The notes under the pieces: generated by a model | What the model was told of the DNA's origin: nothing | What the model saw: the letters and a program-made list of their open reading frames with translations, nothing else | The model's database searches: none | Translations under genes and position numbers: made by a program | Source: JAQUBU01 sp036677685 | GTDB taxonomy: Bacteria > Bacillota > Syntrophomonadia > Syntrophomonadales > Syntrophomonadaceae | Direction: 5' to 3' | DNA length: 62,646 nucleotides | NCBI GenBank assembly: GCA_036677685.1 | Contig: JAVBWA010000051.1 | Coordinates: 1 to 62,646 of the forward strand | Shown: piece after piece, positions 26,492 through 35,330 of the stretch | Numbering within the stretch: position 1 is the stretch's first letter | Layout: every line of letters begins with the position of its first letter

Positions 26492-27685
26492 TTGAAAATT
26501 GGAATATTTTCCGACAGCTATAAACCATATACCAGTGGAGTGGTAACCTCGATTATGACCTTTAAGGAAGAATTAAGCAAACTGGGACACGAGATATTTG
26601 TGTTCGCACCCAGCTACCCGAACTTCGAAGAACAGGAGGAGCAAGTTTACCGTTTTTACTCCCTCCCGGCTCCTACCAATCCCGATTTTTCCCTGGCTGT
26701 ACCCATCTATCCTGGCATTAATATGCTCGTAAAAAAACTGGGGCTGGATATAATTCATGTTCATTCACCTTTTACGATGGGCCGGGTGGGGTTGCATTAT
26801 GCCAGAAAATATAAACTTCCTCTGGTTTTTACCTACCATACGCTTTACGACCAGTATGTGCATTATGTTCCGCTGGCTCATGAATTAGCCCGGGAAGTAG
26901 CGATCAAGTACAGTGTCAGCTTTTGCAACCACTGCAACCATGTTGTGGTTCCGAGTACCGAGGTTCAGAATATCCTCGGCAATTATGAGGTGAAAACTCC
27001 GCTTTCCGTGATACCTACCGGAGTAGCGGTACAGAAATTCTCGAATGGGCAGAAGGATTGGCTGCAGCAAAACTATAATATACCGAAGGGCAATAAAGTA
27101 TTGCTGTTTGTGGGCCGGCTTACCCGGGAAAAGAACCTGGAGTTCCTTATTAAGGCCTTTAATGAGCTTAAATCCAGTATGCCTCACACCACATTGGTAT
27201 TAACGGCGCAGGGACCTTTGGAGAATGAACTGAAAAACCTGGTATTGGAACTGGGTCTTTCTTTAAAAACCGATGTTGTTTTTACCGGAGCGCTGCCTTT
27301 TGATACTCTGGTAAATGTTTATACTTCCGCGGATTTGTTTGTTTTTTCTTCGATGACCGAGACGCAGGGATTGGTCTTGATTGAAGCCATGGCTTCCGGG
27401 ATTCCTGTTGTTGCGGTAGGAGCGAACGGAGTTCAGGACATGGTCGATCATGGTGTTAATGGATTGCTGACTTCATGCGATATTCAGGAATTTGCAGGTG
27501 CCATACGTCAGGTGCTGGAAGATGAACAGATGTACAGCAAATTTCAAGCCAATGCGCTTGAAAAAGCCGACTGCCTTTCGGCAGCCAATATGGCGCTTAG
27601 AATGGAAGAACTCTATGAGAGCCTGTATGTTAACAGTGCTCCGCGCTATAATCGGATGCTCGACCTCAGCCGCTGGTTCGGCTGA
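26492..27685 (+). CDS. Family 4 glycosyltransferase (diglucosyl-diacylglycerol synthase-like)
   Basis: 397 residues, GT-B fold. The N-terminal domain begins MKIGIFSDSYKPYTSGVVTS with DIIHVHSPFTMG and FTYHTLYDQYVHY; the C-terminal domain has LLFVGRLTREKNLEFLI and the E-x7-E retaining motif in FSSMTETQGLVLIEAMASG. This pattern is closest to UgtP/Alr-like GT4 enzymes acting on diacylglycerol or phosphatidylinositol acceptors, likely at the inner membrane face. It is monocistronic; the palindromic element at 27727 follows and would end the transcript. Confidence 0.88.
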   Translation: MKIGIFSDSYKPYTSGVVTSIMTFKEELSKLGHEIFVFAPSYPNFEEQEEQVYRFYSLPAPTNPDFSLAVPIYPGINMLVKKLGLDIIHVHSPFTMGRVGLHYARKYKLPLVFTYHTLYDQYVHYVPLAHELAREVAIKYSVSFCNHCNHVVVPSTEVQNILGNYEVKTPLSVIPTGVAVQKFSNGQKDWLQQNYNIPKGNKVLLFVGRLTREKNLEFLIKAFNELKSSMPHTTLVLTAQGPLENELKNLVLELGLSLKTDVVFTGALPFDTLVNVYTSADLFVFSSMTETQGLVLIEAMASGIPVVAVGANGVQDMVDHGVNGLLTSCDIQEFAGAIRQVLEDEQMYSKFQANALEKADCLSAANMALRMEELYESLYVNSAPRYNRMLDLSRWFG

Positions 27686-27726
27686 TTTATAAAGACGTAT
27701 CTGGAACCGGCCTGTGTATATCAACA

Positions 27727-27845
27727 GACCGATCAAAAAGAGTGAAGAGCAAGGCTTTCAAGAAGCCCGTGATTGAGGCGTACACAGAGTACGTCGATTG
27801 AACGGGCTTCTTGAATAACGCAGCTATTCGCTTTTTTTGATGGTC
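27727..27845. repeat. 119-nt palindromic element (complete copy B)
   Basis: Inverted relative to copy A at 19446. Outer arms GACCGATCAAAAAG / CTTTTTTTGATGGTC, inner arms CAAGAAGCCCG / CGGGCTTCTTG, centre GTACACAGAGTAC. It lies between two plus-strand genes; the T-rich exit arm can terminate transcription of the glycosyltransferase gene. Confidence 0.8.
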
Positions 27846-27924
27846 TGAGGTCTTTTTTTATTTTTCCTGGTTTCATTATTGTGTTAGATTATATTAGTAA
27901 TATAAAAACTCGGAGATATTTGAT

Positions 27925-29313
27925 ATGAACAAATTACGCATATGTATTGCCATTCTGGTAGGGAAGTTATTAATAGTTCTGAGCAGGATGCTGGGCAACC
28001 AGGGTACCGATTTTCCCGGCAAGATGGCTTTAAAAATCTTCCCATCCCTTTTGAAGACCCTGGCAGGGAATATAAACCAGGGAATTATCATGGTGACCGG
28101 CACCAATGGCAAAACCACCACCACCAACATGCTGGCCCAAATATTAAAAAGCAAAGCTTACAGCCTGGTGCACAATCAAGCCGGTGCAAACATGTTATCC
28201 GGTATAACCACGGCCTTTATTGCCCAGAGCAACCTCAGCGGCAGCAAACAGTTTGACTATGCTCTCCTGGAAACTGACGAGGCTAATGTTCCTTTGTTAT
28301 TAAAGGAGACCAAACCTCAATATCTCTTAATAACTAATTTCTTCCGGGACCAGCTTGACCGCTATGGGGAATTGGACCACACCATCAACCTGATCAAAAG
28401 AGCGGTACAGGATACCGGGGTAAAACTGCTGCTTAATGCCGACGACCCGCTAACCGCCCATTTTCAAAAGGAGGGCGGACTGCAGCGCTGGTATTACGGA
28501 TTTGACAATACCGGCTACGACAGCTGTGAGAGTTCCGAAAGCCGCGAAGGGCGTTACTGTGTCCTATGCGGATGTGAAATAGACTACAAGCTCTATCATT
28601 ATGCACAATTAGGCCAGTATTCCTGCCCCGGGTGCAAGAATCATAATCCTGAACGTGATTTTACCGCTCATGACTTGGAAATGAGTCCGGCAATCGAATT
28701 AGCAGTGAATGAAACCCGGATTAACAGTCCCTATCAGGGGTTCTTCAATGCCTACAATATTCTGGCGGCGGTATCCATGGCCAAGCTGCTGGGAATTGAA
28801 GAAGGTTTAATTCAGCAGGCTATAGCCGCTTTTGAACCCCAGGCGGGAAGAATGGAAAGCTTTAGGATTAAAGGCAAAAGGGTGGTCTTGATTCTGGTGA
28901 AGAATCCCACCGGTTTGAACCAGAGCCTGGCTGCCCTGGGCTACGATAGGACCTGCAAAAATGTTTTTATCGCTTTGAATGACAATGCCGCTGACGGTCG
29001 GGACATATCCTGGATATGGGATGCGGATGTGGAAATGATCGCCACCCGGGAAATGAATATTGAAAACCTGGTCTGCTCGGGTCAGCGAAGCGGTGATATA
29101 GCAGTGCGGATTAAATACGCAGGGGTGGCTGAAAACAAAATAAACATACAAACCGGACTTAAAGAAGGCATTGAATTGGCTATAAATTTGGAGAGCGAAT
29201 GCAGCTACATTTTGAGCACCTATACTGCTCTTTTTGAATGCCGCAAGATCCTGGTGAAGCTGCAGAAACAATACGGCGGCGGGGAACAACGGCAGAGCTT
29301 GGAGGGGGTATAA
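27925..29313 (+). CDS. murT: Lipid II isoglutaminyl synthase, MurT subunit
   Basis: Mur-ligase-like subunit that activates the stem-peptide D-Glu of lipid II for amidation. 462 residues: a hydrophobic N-terminal stretch, P-loop MVTGTNGKTTTTNML, middle-domain LLETDEANVPLL, a Cys4 zinc ribbon (CVLCGC...YSCPGC, about 212-235) and a C-terminal DUF1727 domain with LVKNPTGLNQSLAAL and ALNDNAADGRDISWIWD. The zinc ribbon and DUF1727 are specific to MurT. It is 2 bases upstream of gatD. Amidation occurs on the cytosolic face. Confidence 0.95.
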   Translation: MNKLRICIAILVGKLLIVLSRMLGNQGTDFPGKMALKIFPSLLKTLAGNINQGIIMVTGTNGKTTTTNMLAQILKSKAYSLVHNQAGANMLSGITTAFIAQSNLSGSKQFDYALLETDEANVPLLLKETKPQYLLITNFFRDQLDRYGELDHTINLIKRAVQDTGVKLLLNADDPLTAHFQKEGGLQRWYYGFDNTGYDSCESSESREGRYCVLCGCEIDYKLYHYAQLGQYSCPGCKNHNPERDFTAHDLEMSPAIELAVNETRINSPYQGFFNAYNILAAVSMAKLLGIEEGLIQQAIAAFEPQAGRMESFRIKGKRVVLILVKNPTGLNQSLAALGYDRTCKNVFIALNDNAADGRDISWIWDADVEMIATREMNIENLVCSGQRSGDIAVRIKYAGVAENKINIQTGLKEGIELAINLESECSYILSTYTALFECRKILVKLQKQYGGGEQRQSLEGV

Positions 29314-29315
29314 AT

Positions 29316-30047
29316 ATGGCAGATTTCATTATAGCGCATCTATACCCCGATTTAATGAATCTCTATGGTGACAGAGGCAATTTGTTGTGCCTCAAAAGGC
29401 GCCTGGAATGGTATGGGCATAACTGCCGCATAGAGAATATCAGCCTGGGAGGGAATCTGGACTTCCAGCGCATTGATATGATTTTTATGGGGGGCGGTTC
29501 CGACCGGGAGCAGATGCTGGTCTATGAGGATCTTATAGCCAAAGCTGACCAACTGATGGCGCAGTTTGAAGCCGGGCTGCCTGCCTTGTGGATTTGTGGA
29601 GCCTACCAGCTATTAGGCAAATATTATCGTTCCCATGACGGGCAAACCATGCAGGGGTTGGGCTTTTTCGATTTCTTTACCCAGGGCCGGCCACCACGCC
29701 TGATTGGCAACATTTTACTGGAATCCGAGCTTAACGGGCGCCGCACCACGGTAGTAGGCTTTGAAAATCATGGCGGCCGCACCTATATTGAAGATAGCAG
29801 ATTAAAGCCTTTTGGCACTGTGGTTCGCGGTTTTGGCAACAATGGGGAAGATAAAGGTGAAGGCATGATTTACCGCCATTTAATAGGAACTTACCTGCAC
29901 GGACCCTTGCTGCCCAAGAATCCTGCGGTAGCTGATTTCTTTATTGAAGCTATGAGCACCCGGAAAGGGGTAAAGATTAACCGGCAGATTAGCAATGATA
30001 TAGAGAATTTTGCCCATGAGCAAGTGAAGCAAAAAATCCTGGGATAA
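29316..30047 (+). CDS. gatD: Lipid II isoglutaminyl synthase, glutamine amidotransferase subunit GatD
   Basis: 243 residues, class I-like (CobB/CobQ-type) amidotransferase supplying ammonia to MurT. The nucleophile is C94 in LWICGAYQLLG and the catalytic His is in TYLHGPLLPKNP; FENHGGRTYI is also typical. ATG 29316 follows GGAGGGGG; the longer frame from 29238 overlaps murT and is rejected. The GatD-MurT pair amidates D-Glu to D-iso-Gln, a hallmark of Gram-positive walls. Confidence 0.95.
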   Translation: MADFIIAHLYPDLMNLYGDRGNLLCLKRRLEWYGHNCRIENISLGGNLDFQRIDMIFMGGGSDREQMLVYEDLIAKADQLMAQFEAGLPALWICGAYQLLGKYYRSHDGQTMQGLGFFDFFTQGRPPRLIGNILLESELNGRRTTVVGFENHGGRTYIEDSRLKPFGTVVRGFGNNGEDKGEGMIYRHLIGTYLHGPLLPKNPAVADFFIEAMSTRKGVKINRQISNDIENFAHEQVKQKILG

Positions 30048-30131
30048 AACGGTATAGATATTTAGGGGCTGGGGGATAATACCAATAAATATGCAGTAAG
30101 GAAGTGTATTATCATCAGCCTGCAAACTGCT

Positions 30132-31130
30132 TTGAAACTTTACCCTTTTCCCCGGGAAAGTATAAAAACTCGCATGCGGGAAGTACTGTTAACCGGCAAC
30201 CCTGACATTGATGCAATTATGGAATATCTTCTGGAAGGCAGCGGGAAACTGCTCCGTCCCCGCCTGATCTATTTGACATCCTCTTTTTATCCCCATGACC
30301 CGGAAATGAAAAAAGATATAGCAGTGGCCGTGGAGCTTATTCACCTGGCATCATTGGTTCATGATGATATTATTGATTTGGCCATGACCCGAAGGGGAAG
30401 AGACAGCGTCAACAAGCGCTGGGGCAATCAGTGCAGCGTTTTGGCCGGTGATTATCTGTTTGCCACCGCTTTCAAACTAATAAACCGTTACGGGCAGGCA
30501 GAAGTCTTGGACAGTATTACCCATACCATTCAGCTTATGTGCAGCGGTGAAATTAAACAAATGAGCATGAGTTTTAACCTGCAGAGCAGTGAAGAAGACT
30601 ACCTGGATAAAACCTATCATAAAACCGCCTGCCTCTTTGCCTCCAGCTGCAAAATAGGGGCATTGATCAGTACCATGCCGGCAAATGAGGCTATGCGTCT
30701 GGAAGAATATGGACTATGCCTGGGTTATGCTTATCAGATCATTGACGATATTCTTGACTTTGTTTCCGAAAGCACTGCCCTGGGCAAGCCGGTGGGAAAT
30801 GATCTTTTGGAAGGAAATATTACCCTGCCGGTAATAAATGCCCTGCAGAGTGCTCAATATGGACACTTGTTAAGGGAGCTTTTAGAACCGTCCCTTGACT
30901 CAAGAAAGCTGCCCAAAGTCAAAGAAATCCTGCTGGCCAGCCAGGCTATAGAATATTCGCTGTCCTGTGCCCGCAGCTTTATAAAACAAGCCCTGCATAA
31001 TCTGGAATTTTTGCCGGCCGGTCCTACGGTGGAAGAATTGAAAGCTTTAAGTTTCTATCTTATGGATGGATATTACAGAACCCTCAATCATTTGAGTCCG
31101 CTTACAGAGAAAGAGGTAATGGAAAATTAA
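30132..31130 (+). CDS. Polyprenyl diphosphate synthase (heptaprenyl-type large subunit or medium-chain synthase)
   Basis: 332 residues, all-helical trans-prenyltransferase. First Asp-rich motif LVHDDIIDLAMTRRG, second YQIIDDILDFVSES, GNDLLEGNITLPV and GKLLRPRL are all intact. The product length is set by small residues before the first motif and cannot be read reliably here. TTG 30132 has no ribosome binding site; AAGGAAG at 30098-30104 sits just upstream of in-frame ATT/ATC codons (30108-30114), so the real start may be earlier and non-standard. It lies directly before a YtpB-like synthase, suggesting it supplies a long prenyl diphosphate for a terpenoid. Confidence 0.88.
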   Translation: MKLYPFPRESIKTRMREVLLTGNPDIDAIMEYLLEGSGKLLRPRLIYLTSSFYPHDPEMKKDIAVAVELIHLASLVHDDIIDLAMTRRGRDSVNKRWGNQCSVLAGDYLFATAFKLINRYGQAEVLDSITHTIQLMCSGEIKQMSMSFNLQSSEEDYLDKTYHKTACLFASSCKIGALISTMPANEAMRLEEYGLCLGYAYQIIDDILDFVSESTALGKPVGNDLLEGNITLPVINALQSAQYGHLLRELLEPSLDSRKLPKVKEILLASQAIEYSLSCARSFIKQALHNLEFLPAGPTVEELKALSFYLMDGYYRTLNHLSPLTEKEVMEN

Positions 31131-31146
31131 AAATTCCCTGAGCCGC

Positions 31147-32232
31147 TTGGAAAGCCCCCTGAACAATTTAGCCTATAAATCGAAAATGAGCAGCAAGCAA
31201 AAAAGCTTGCTGTTTCACTATATATTCTTTACCCTCCGGCAGGTTAAGAGAATGCTCAAGCGGTGGGAAGGGGAGGCCAGTCTTTGCGCCGATGATGAAC
31301 TTAGGAAACAAGCACTAAGCAGTATTCACTTGAAGGATTTTCATTGTCAGGGCGGGGCGGTTTTTGCAGTACCCTATCCAGAGTGGGAAACACTGCTGCT
31401 TCGCTTGATTATAGCCTACCAGACGCTGTGCGATTATTTGGACAACCTGTGTGACCGGGCCAGTTGCACAGATGGAGAAGCTTTCCGGCAATTGCACGAA
31501 GCTTTAATAGATGCCCTGACTCCGGGAGCGCCCCTGCAGGCATATTACAGCCTTTACCCGTATAAGGATGATAGTGGCTATATAGCAAAACTGGTGGAGG
31601 AATGTCAGGACTGCCTGCAAGAACTGCCTTCATATCCGCTGGTTTATGATGATGTGTTAATGCTTGCCCGCTTGTATATCGACCTGCAGGTTCATAAACA
31701 TATAGATATTGAGAAGCGGGAAACCGTTCTTAGCAACTGGGCAAAACAGCATTTAAAAAGTTATCCCGGCGTTTTATGGCAGGAGTTCGCAGCTGCCAGC
31801 GGCTCGACCCTGGCTGTTTTTGCGCTCTGGGGCCTGGCCAGTCAAAAAGAAATCACCAAGAGTGAATGTACAGAAATAATGCAGGCATATTTCCCGTGGA
31901 TCTGCGGGCTGCATATACTGCTGGACTATTTTATCGATCAGGAAGAAGACCGCCAGGGGGGCGACCTCAATTTCACTTTCTATTATGGCGACCAGGAGGA
32001 AATGATAAGTCGTCTGAAGTTATTTATCGGCAACGCGCATGAAAATGCCCGCCTATGCCCGCAGGGGGATTTCACCAAAACCGTTGTAGAAGGCTTATTG
32101 GCCATGTATCTAAGTGACCGGAAAGTAAAAAGGCTTGGTTACCGTGATATGGCCTGGGATTTATTGGCCCAGTCCGGAAAGGGAGCACTCAATACTTACC
32201 GGCTCTGTTCGGTGGTGCGGCAGTTTCTGTGA
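31147..32232 (+). CDS. Tetraprenyl-beta-curcumene synthase-like (DUF2600/YtpB) terpene synthase
   Basis: 361 residues, DUF2600 family. The Asp-rich metal-binding segments are QTLCDYLDNLCDR (about 96-108) and LLDYFIDQEEDRQGGDLNFTFYY (about 258-280). In Bacillus, YtpB converts heptaprenyl diphosphate to the C35 sesquarterpene tetraprenyl-beta-curcumene. The preceding gene encodes a prenyl diphosphate synthase, the natural substrate source. The start is uncertain: TTG 31147 lacks a clear ribosome binding site. No squalene-hopene-type cyclase is in the window, so the product may be a linear or monocyclic C35 membrane lipid. Confidence 0.87.
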   Translation: MESPLNNLAYKSKMSSKQKSLLFHYIFFTLRQVKRMLKRWEGEASLCADDELRKQALSSIHLKDFHCQGGAVFAVPYPEWETLLLRLIIAYQTLCDYLDNLCDRASCTDGEAFRQLHEALIDALTPGAPLQAYYSLYPYKDDSGYIAKLVEECQDCLQELPSYPLVYDDVLMLARLYIDLQVHKHIDIEKRETVLSNWAKQHLKSYPGVLWQEFAAASGSTLAVFALWGLASQKEITKSECTEIMQAYFPWICGLHILLDYFIDQEEDRQGGDLNFTFYYGDQEEMISRLKLFIGNAHENARLCPQGDFTKTVVEGLLAMYLSDRKVKRLGYRDMAWDLLAQSGKGALNTYRLCSVVRQFL

Positions 32233-32317
32233 CCATTTGGTTTTATAGTTTTAGCTCCAAGCTCAATTTAAAAGGATTTTCCAACTATATGGGGAATAAG
32301 ATAGTCTATAAGAAAGG

Positions 32318-32347
32318 TGAGGCGTAAGGGGTAAGGTGTAAGGGGTT
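32318..32347 (+). repeat. GAGGCGTAAGGGGT-type repeat
   Basis: GTGAGGCGTAAGGGGTAAGG then TGTAAGGGGTTA, the same degenerate heptamer series seen at 15587 and 23828. The surrounding 250-base gap (32233-32484) has no gene; it also holds short hairpins such as GCCC-TCT-GGGC. Confidence 0.6.
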
Positions 32348-32484
32348 AAAGCTTTTTCCTGTCCCATCTCAAAGTTAAAACGCTTATTGCTTCACTTTTT
32401 ATCGCTTCCTGTGCCCTCTGGGCATGGGGACTTGGTAAGGCTGTACGCCTTGCAGCTAATTATTTTAAAAAGGGAGATGAGAGA

Positions 32485-33249
32485 ATGGCGGATGTAATAG
32501 ATTATCAGATTTTTGGGGATGACATGCAGATAGTCGAGGTTGAACTGGACCCGAACGAGGGAATACGGGCTGAAGCCGGCACCATGATGTATATGGAGCA
32601 GGGCATCCAAATGCAGACCAGCACCGGCGGCGGAATGTTCAAAGGCTTCAAGCGGATGCTGACCGGGGAAAGCTTTTTCATAACCACATTCCTGAATAAC
32701 GGCAGAGGCAAACAGCGGGTGGCTTTTGGTGCGCCCTACCCTGGCAAAGTAGTGGTTTTGGATCTTGACAAATTGGGCGGCAGTTTCATTTGCCAGAAGG
32801 ATTCCTTCCTTTGTGCAGCCCGCGGCATCGAAATTGAAATCGCCTTTACCAAAAGAATCGGAGCCGGTCTGTTCGGTGGTGAAGGTTTTATTCTGCAAAG
32901 ACTGGAAGGGGACGGCCTGGCATTTGTCCATGCCGGAGGCACCATAGTAGAAAAAACACTGGCAGCAGGCGAGAAACTGCGGGTTGATACTGGCTGCCTG
33001 GCCGCTTTCGCGCCTTCGGTAGACTATGATATCGAATTCATAGGTGGATTCAAGAACGCCCTGTTCGGTGGCGAAGGATTGTTTATGGCTACCCTTACCG
33101 GACCGGGCCTGGTTTATCTCCAGAGCCTGCCTTTTTCCCGGCTGGCCGACCGTATCGTAGCTGCTTCCGGCTTTAAGAATGTTGATCAGCAGCGCGGGAT
33201 CGCCGGTGTCGGAGGAGGAATCCTGGGCGGCATCTTGAGCGGTGACTAG
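32485..33249 (+). CDS. AIM24/TIGR00266-family protein
   Basis: 254 residues, beta-rich. Signatures: VEVELDPNEGIRAEAGTMMYMEQGIQMQT near the start, GGMFKGFKRMLTGESFFITTF, then VDTGCLAAFAPSVDYDIEFIGGFKNALFGGEGLF and a TGPGLVYLQSLPFSRLAD end. The family relates to mitochondrial AIM24; the bacterial role is not established. Good ribosome binding site (GGGAGA), monocistronic, with a terminator 25 bases after the stop. Confidence 0.92.
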   Translation: MADVIDYQIFGDDMQIVEVELDPNEGIRAEAGTMMYMEQGIQMQTSTGGGMFKGFKRMLTGESFFITTFLNNGRGKQRVAFGAPYPGKVVVLDLDKLGGSFICQKDSFLCAARGIEIEIAFTKRIGAGLFGGEGFILQRLEGDGLAFVHAGGTIVEKTLAAGEKLRVDTGCLAAFAPSVDYDIEFIGGFKNALFGGEGLFMATLTGPGLVYLQSLPFSRLADRIVAASGFKNVDQQRGIAGVGGGILGGILSGD

Positions 33250-33273
33250 ATAGGATATAAAGAATTTCGCAAG

Positions 33274-33316
33274 CAATACCGGGTTTCGGAATAGCAATTC
33301 CAGGCCCGGTATTTTT
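33274..33316 (+). terminator. Terminator, repeat family 5 (copy 1)
   Basis: ATACCGGG / CCCGGTAT stem enclosing GGAATAGCAATTCC, followed by TTTTTA. The same element with three base changes is at 43608-43650, preceded in both by AAGCA. Confidence 0.85.
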
Positions 33317-33472
33317 ATTCTATAGCCATAAAACTATTTAAGCCGGCGAAGCTCCCTGGTTTGACAGTTGAGTAAAAAAAGACTGCAACTGAGGAATTAA
33401 TTTTCAGATAGACATTATTGCCTCAAACTTGTCTTAGTTCCGGAAGGAGGTAAATTATTGGGAAACAATAAA

Positions 33473-33500
33473 TTGTAATAAATGTAAATAATGTTATAAT
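33473..33500 (+). promoter_or_regulatory. Probable promoter of the sigma-54 activator gene
   Basis: TTGTAA (33473-33478), 16-base spacer, TATAAT (33495-33500) in AT-rich DNA about 100 bases before the TTG start. Confidence 0.5.
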
Positions 33501-33602
33501 ATACTATATAAAAGTTTCTGAATAACCAATATTACTACGATTCCATTTGGCAAAAAGAATTATTTACAGGTTGGCATTCTATCCGGACGGGGGGATGCAC
33601 AG

Positions 33603-34973
33603 TTGGAAGCGGGTTTGCTGGTTCGTGACTTATTAATGGAGAATTCCTCAATATCAGCTATGGTAGTTAATCATGCCGGGTTAGTTATCTTCATTAATTC
33701 CACCTATTTAAGTATTTTGGGAAAATCAGAGCATGAGGTAGTGGGCAAATTTATTGGTGATATCACTCCCGATACGCGCACCCTTTATGTAATACGGACG
33801 GGTAAAGCCATAGTAGGCTATAACTGGACTATTGGCGGATATAAAATGATTGCCTGTGCACTGCCTCTGATTAAAAATGGAAAAGTGATAGGATGCTTTG
33901 CCTACAGCCTATTTATGGACATATGGGATGCAAAAGATCTGGTTGAAAATTTGATGTGTGAACTCAACATGTATAAGGATGAAGTTCGCAACTTGTACTC
34001 ATCCAAATATACCTTCAAGGATATTATTGGTGATGCCCAGACAATTCAAAATGTAAAATTTCTGGCGCAGCAGGCAGCTCGTCATTCCTCTACCACCGTC
34101 TTGATTACCGGCGAAAGCGGAACTGGCAAGGAGTTGTTTGCCCACTCTATACATAATTGCAGCAGCCGTTACAATTTTCCTTTTGTCAGGGTGAATTGTG
34201 CTGCCATACCGGAGAGCCTTTTGGAAAGTGAGCTTTTTGGCTATGTGGAAGGAGCGTTTACCGGAGCTAAAAAAGGCGGGAATCCAGGAAAGTTCGAGCT
34301 GGCCAATGGGGGTACCGTATTTTTGGACGAAATTGGCGAGATGTCCTTTGCCATGCAGGGTAAGCTGCTGGTTGTATTGCAGGAAAAAGAATTTGAAAGA
34401 CTCGGAAGCCACCAGCCCATTAGGGTGAATGTGAGAGTTATAGCCGCCACCAACCGTAATTTGGAAGACATGGTGGAACAGGGTAAATTCAGGGAAGACC
34501 TTTATTATCGTTTGAATGTTATTCGCTTGGAAATACCTCCCCTGTGGCAAAGAATGGAGGACATGTCCCTGCTCGTACGCTACCTCATCCCCAAACTAAA
34601 TGTAAAGCTGAGAACTTCTGTAAGTGATGTTAATGAAGAGGCCCTGATACAACTTCGTAAATACAGCTGGCCTGGAAACATAAGGGAACTGGAAAATATA
34701 CTTGAAAGAGCCATGATACTTGCAGATGTGGAGAGATCCAACACTATTGCTCCAAAACATGTGCTCTTTATGAAAGGAAAACTTAGTTATAATTACACGC
34801 CCTTTAGCAGTACCCTGAAAACTAACCTGGAGGAGATAGAAAAGCAGCTTATTGTAAAGGCTCTGGAAGATTACAGGTACGATAAAGTGCTGGCCGCCAA
34901 AGCCCTGAATATAGACCTTTCATGGTTATATAAAAAGCTTAAGAAATATGGAATTCATCAGAATAGCAAGTGA
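33603..34973 (+). CDS. Sigma-54-dependent transcriptional activator with PAS sensor
   Basis: 456 residues. An N-terminal PAS domain (about 10-115: SISAMVVNHAGLVIFINSTYL) senses an unknown signal. The AAA+ domain (about 138-370) has Walker A GESGTGKE, the sigma-54 contact loop EGAFTGA, Walker B GGTVFLDEIGEM, and an R-finger region with FREDLYYRLNV. A Fis-type helix-turn-helix is at the C-terminus (DKVLAAKALNIDLSWLYKKL). TTG start at 33603 with GGGGG 8 bases upstream. The -24/-12 promoter at 35331 and the catabolic operon directly downstream are its likely target. Confidence 0.95.
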   Translation: MEAGLLVRDLLMENSSISAMVVNHAGLVIFINSTYLSILGKSEHEVVGKFIGDITPDTRTLYVIRTGKAIVGYNWTIGGYKMIACALPLIKNGKVIGCFAYSLFMDIWDAKDLVENLMCELNMYKDEVRNLYSSKYTFKDIIGDAQTIQNVKFLAQQAARHSSTTVLITGESGTGKELFAHSIHNCSSRYNFPFVRVNCAAIPESLLESELFGYVEGAFTGAKKGGNPGKFELANGGTVFLDEIGEMSFAMQGKLLVVLQEKEFERLGSHQPIRVNVRVIAATNRNLEDMVEQGKFREDLYYRLNVIRLEIPPLWQRMEDMSLLVRYLIPKLNVKLRTSVSDVNEEALIQLRKYSWPGNIRELENILERAMILADVERSNTIAPKHVLFMKGKLSYNYTPFSSTLKTNLEEIEKQLIVKALEDYRYDKVLAAKALNIDLSWLYKKLKKYGIHQNSK

Positions 34974-35023
34974 GCAACATAATAAAGCAAGTTTTAAAAG
35001 GGCACTTTTAGTGTCCTTTTTTT

Positions 35024-35138
35024 GCATCGGAAGAAAGCGCGGAGCAGTTCCAAGAAACCGCCGCAACGAGGCGGGTTATTATAATACGCCGCTTATTTTC
35101 TTAATAAGAACCCGGTCGTTTAAAGAAGCGGGGGACAT
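35024..35138 (-). repeat. Dispersed intergenic repeat, family 1 (copy 4, reverse)
   Basis: Plus-strand GCATCGGAAGAAAGC, then AAACCGCCGCAACGAGGCGGG and a distal AAAGAAGCGGGGGACAT correspond to the reverse complement of the other copies and to the same far end as copy 3 (AAAGAAGCGGGAACAT). It lies between the activator gene and the operon promoter. Confidence 0.7.
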
Positions 35139-35180
35139 ACTCATTGTAATTTGTCATTTCGCCAAGCTTCTTTGCTTATT

Positions 35181-35198
35181 GACCACTCATACTTGGTC
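35181..35198. promoter_or_regulatory. Possible upstream activator site
   Basis: GACCA-N8-TGGTC inverted repeat about 135 bases before the -24/-12 promoter, a normal distance for a sigma-54 enhancer. A second inverted repeat, TTTGG-N9-CCAAA, is at 35250-35268. Assignment is by position and symmetry only. Confidence 0.3.
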
Positions 35199-35330
35199 TT
35201 AATTAATGCCTTTCTTTATGGCTTCGAATTCTCATTTATCATCAAATCTTTTGGCCGAAATTACCAAATAAAACAGGAACGAACAATGGAGAAAACCCGC
35301 CATATAGGGTGTTCTTGCTTGCTCATGCTT

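Noticed and set aside
32392..33297. Long minus-strand frame opposite the AIM24-like gene
   Set aside because: Shadow of a well-supported plus-strand gene with biased codon use.
33590..33600. ATG at 33595 as start of the sigma-54 activator
   Set aside because: It is not in the frame of the PAS/AAA+ protein; TTG 33603 is in frame and correctly spaced from GGGGG.
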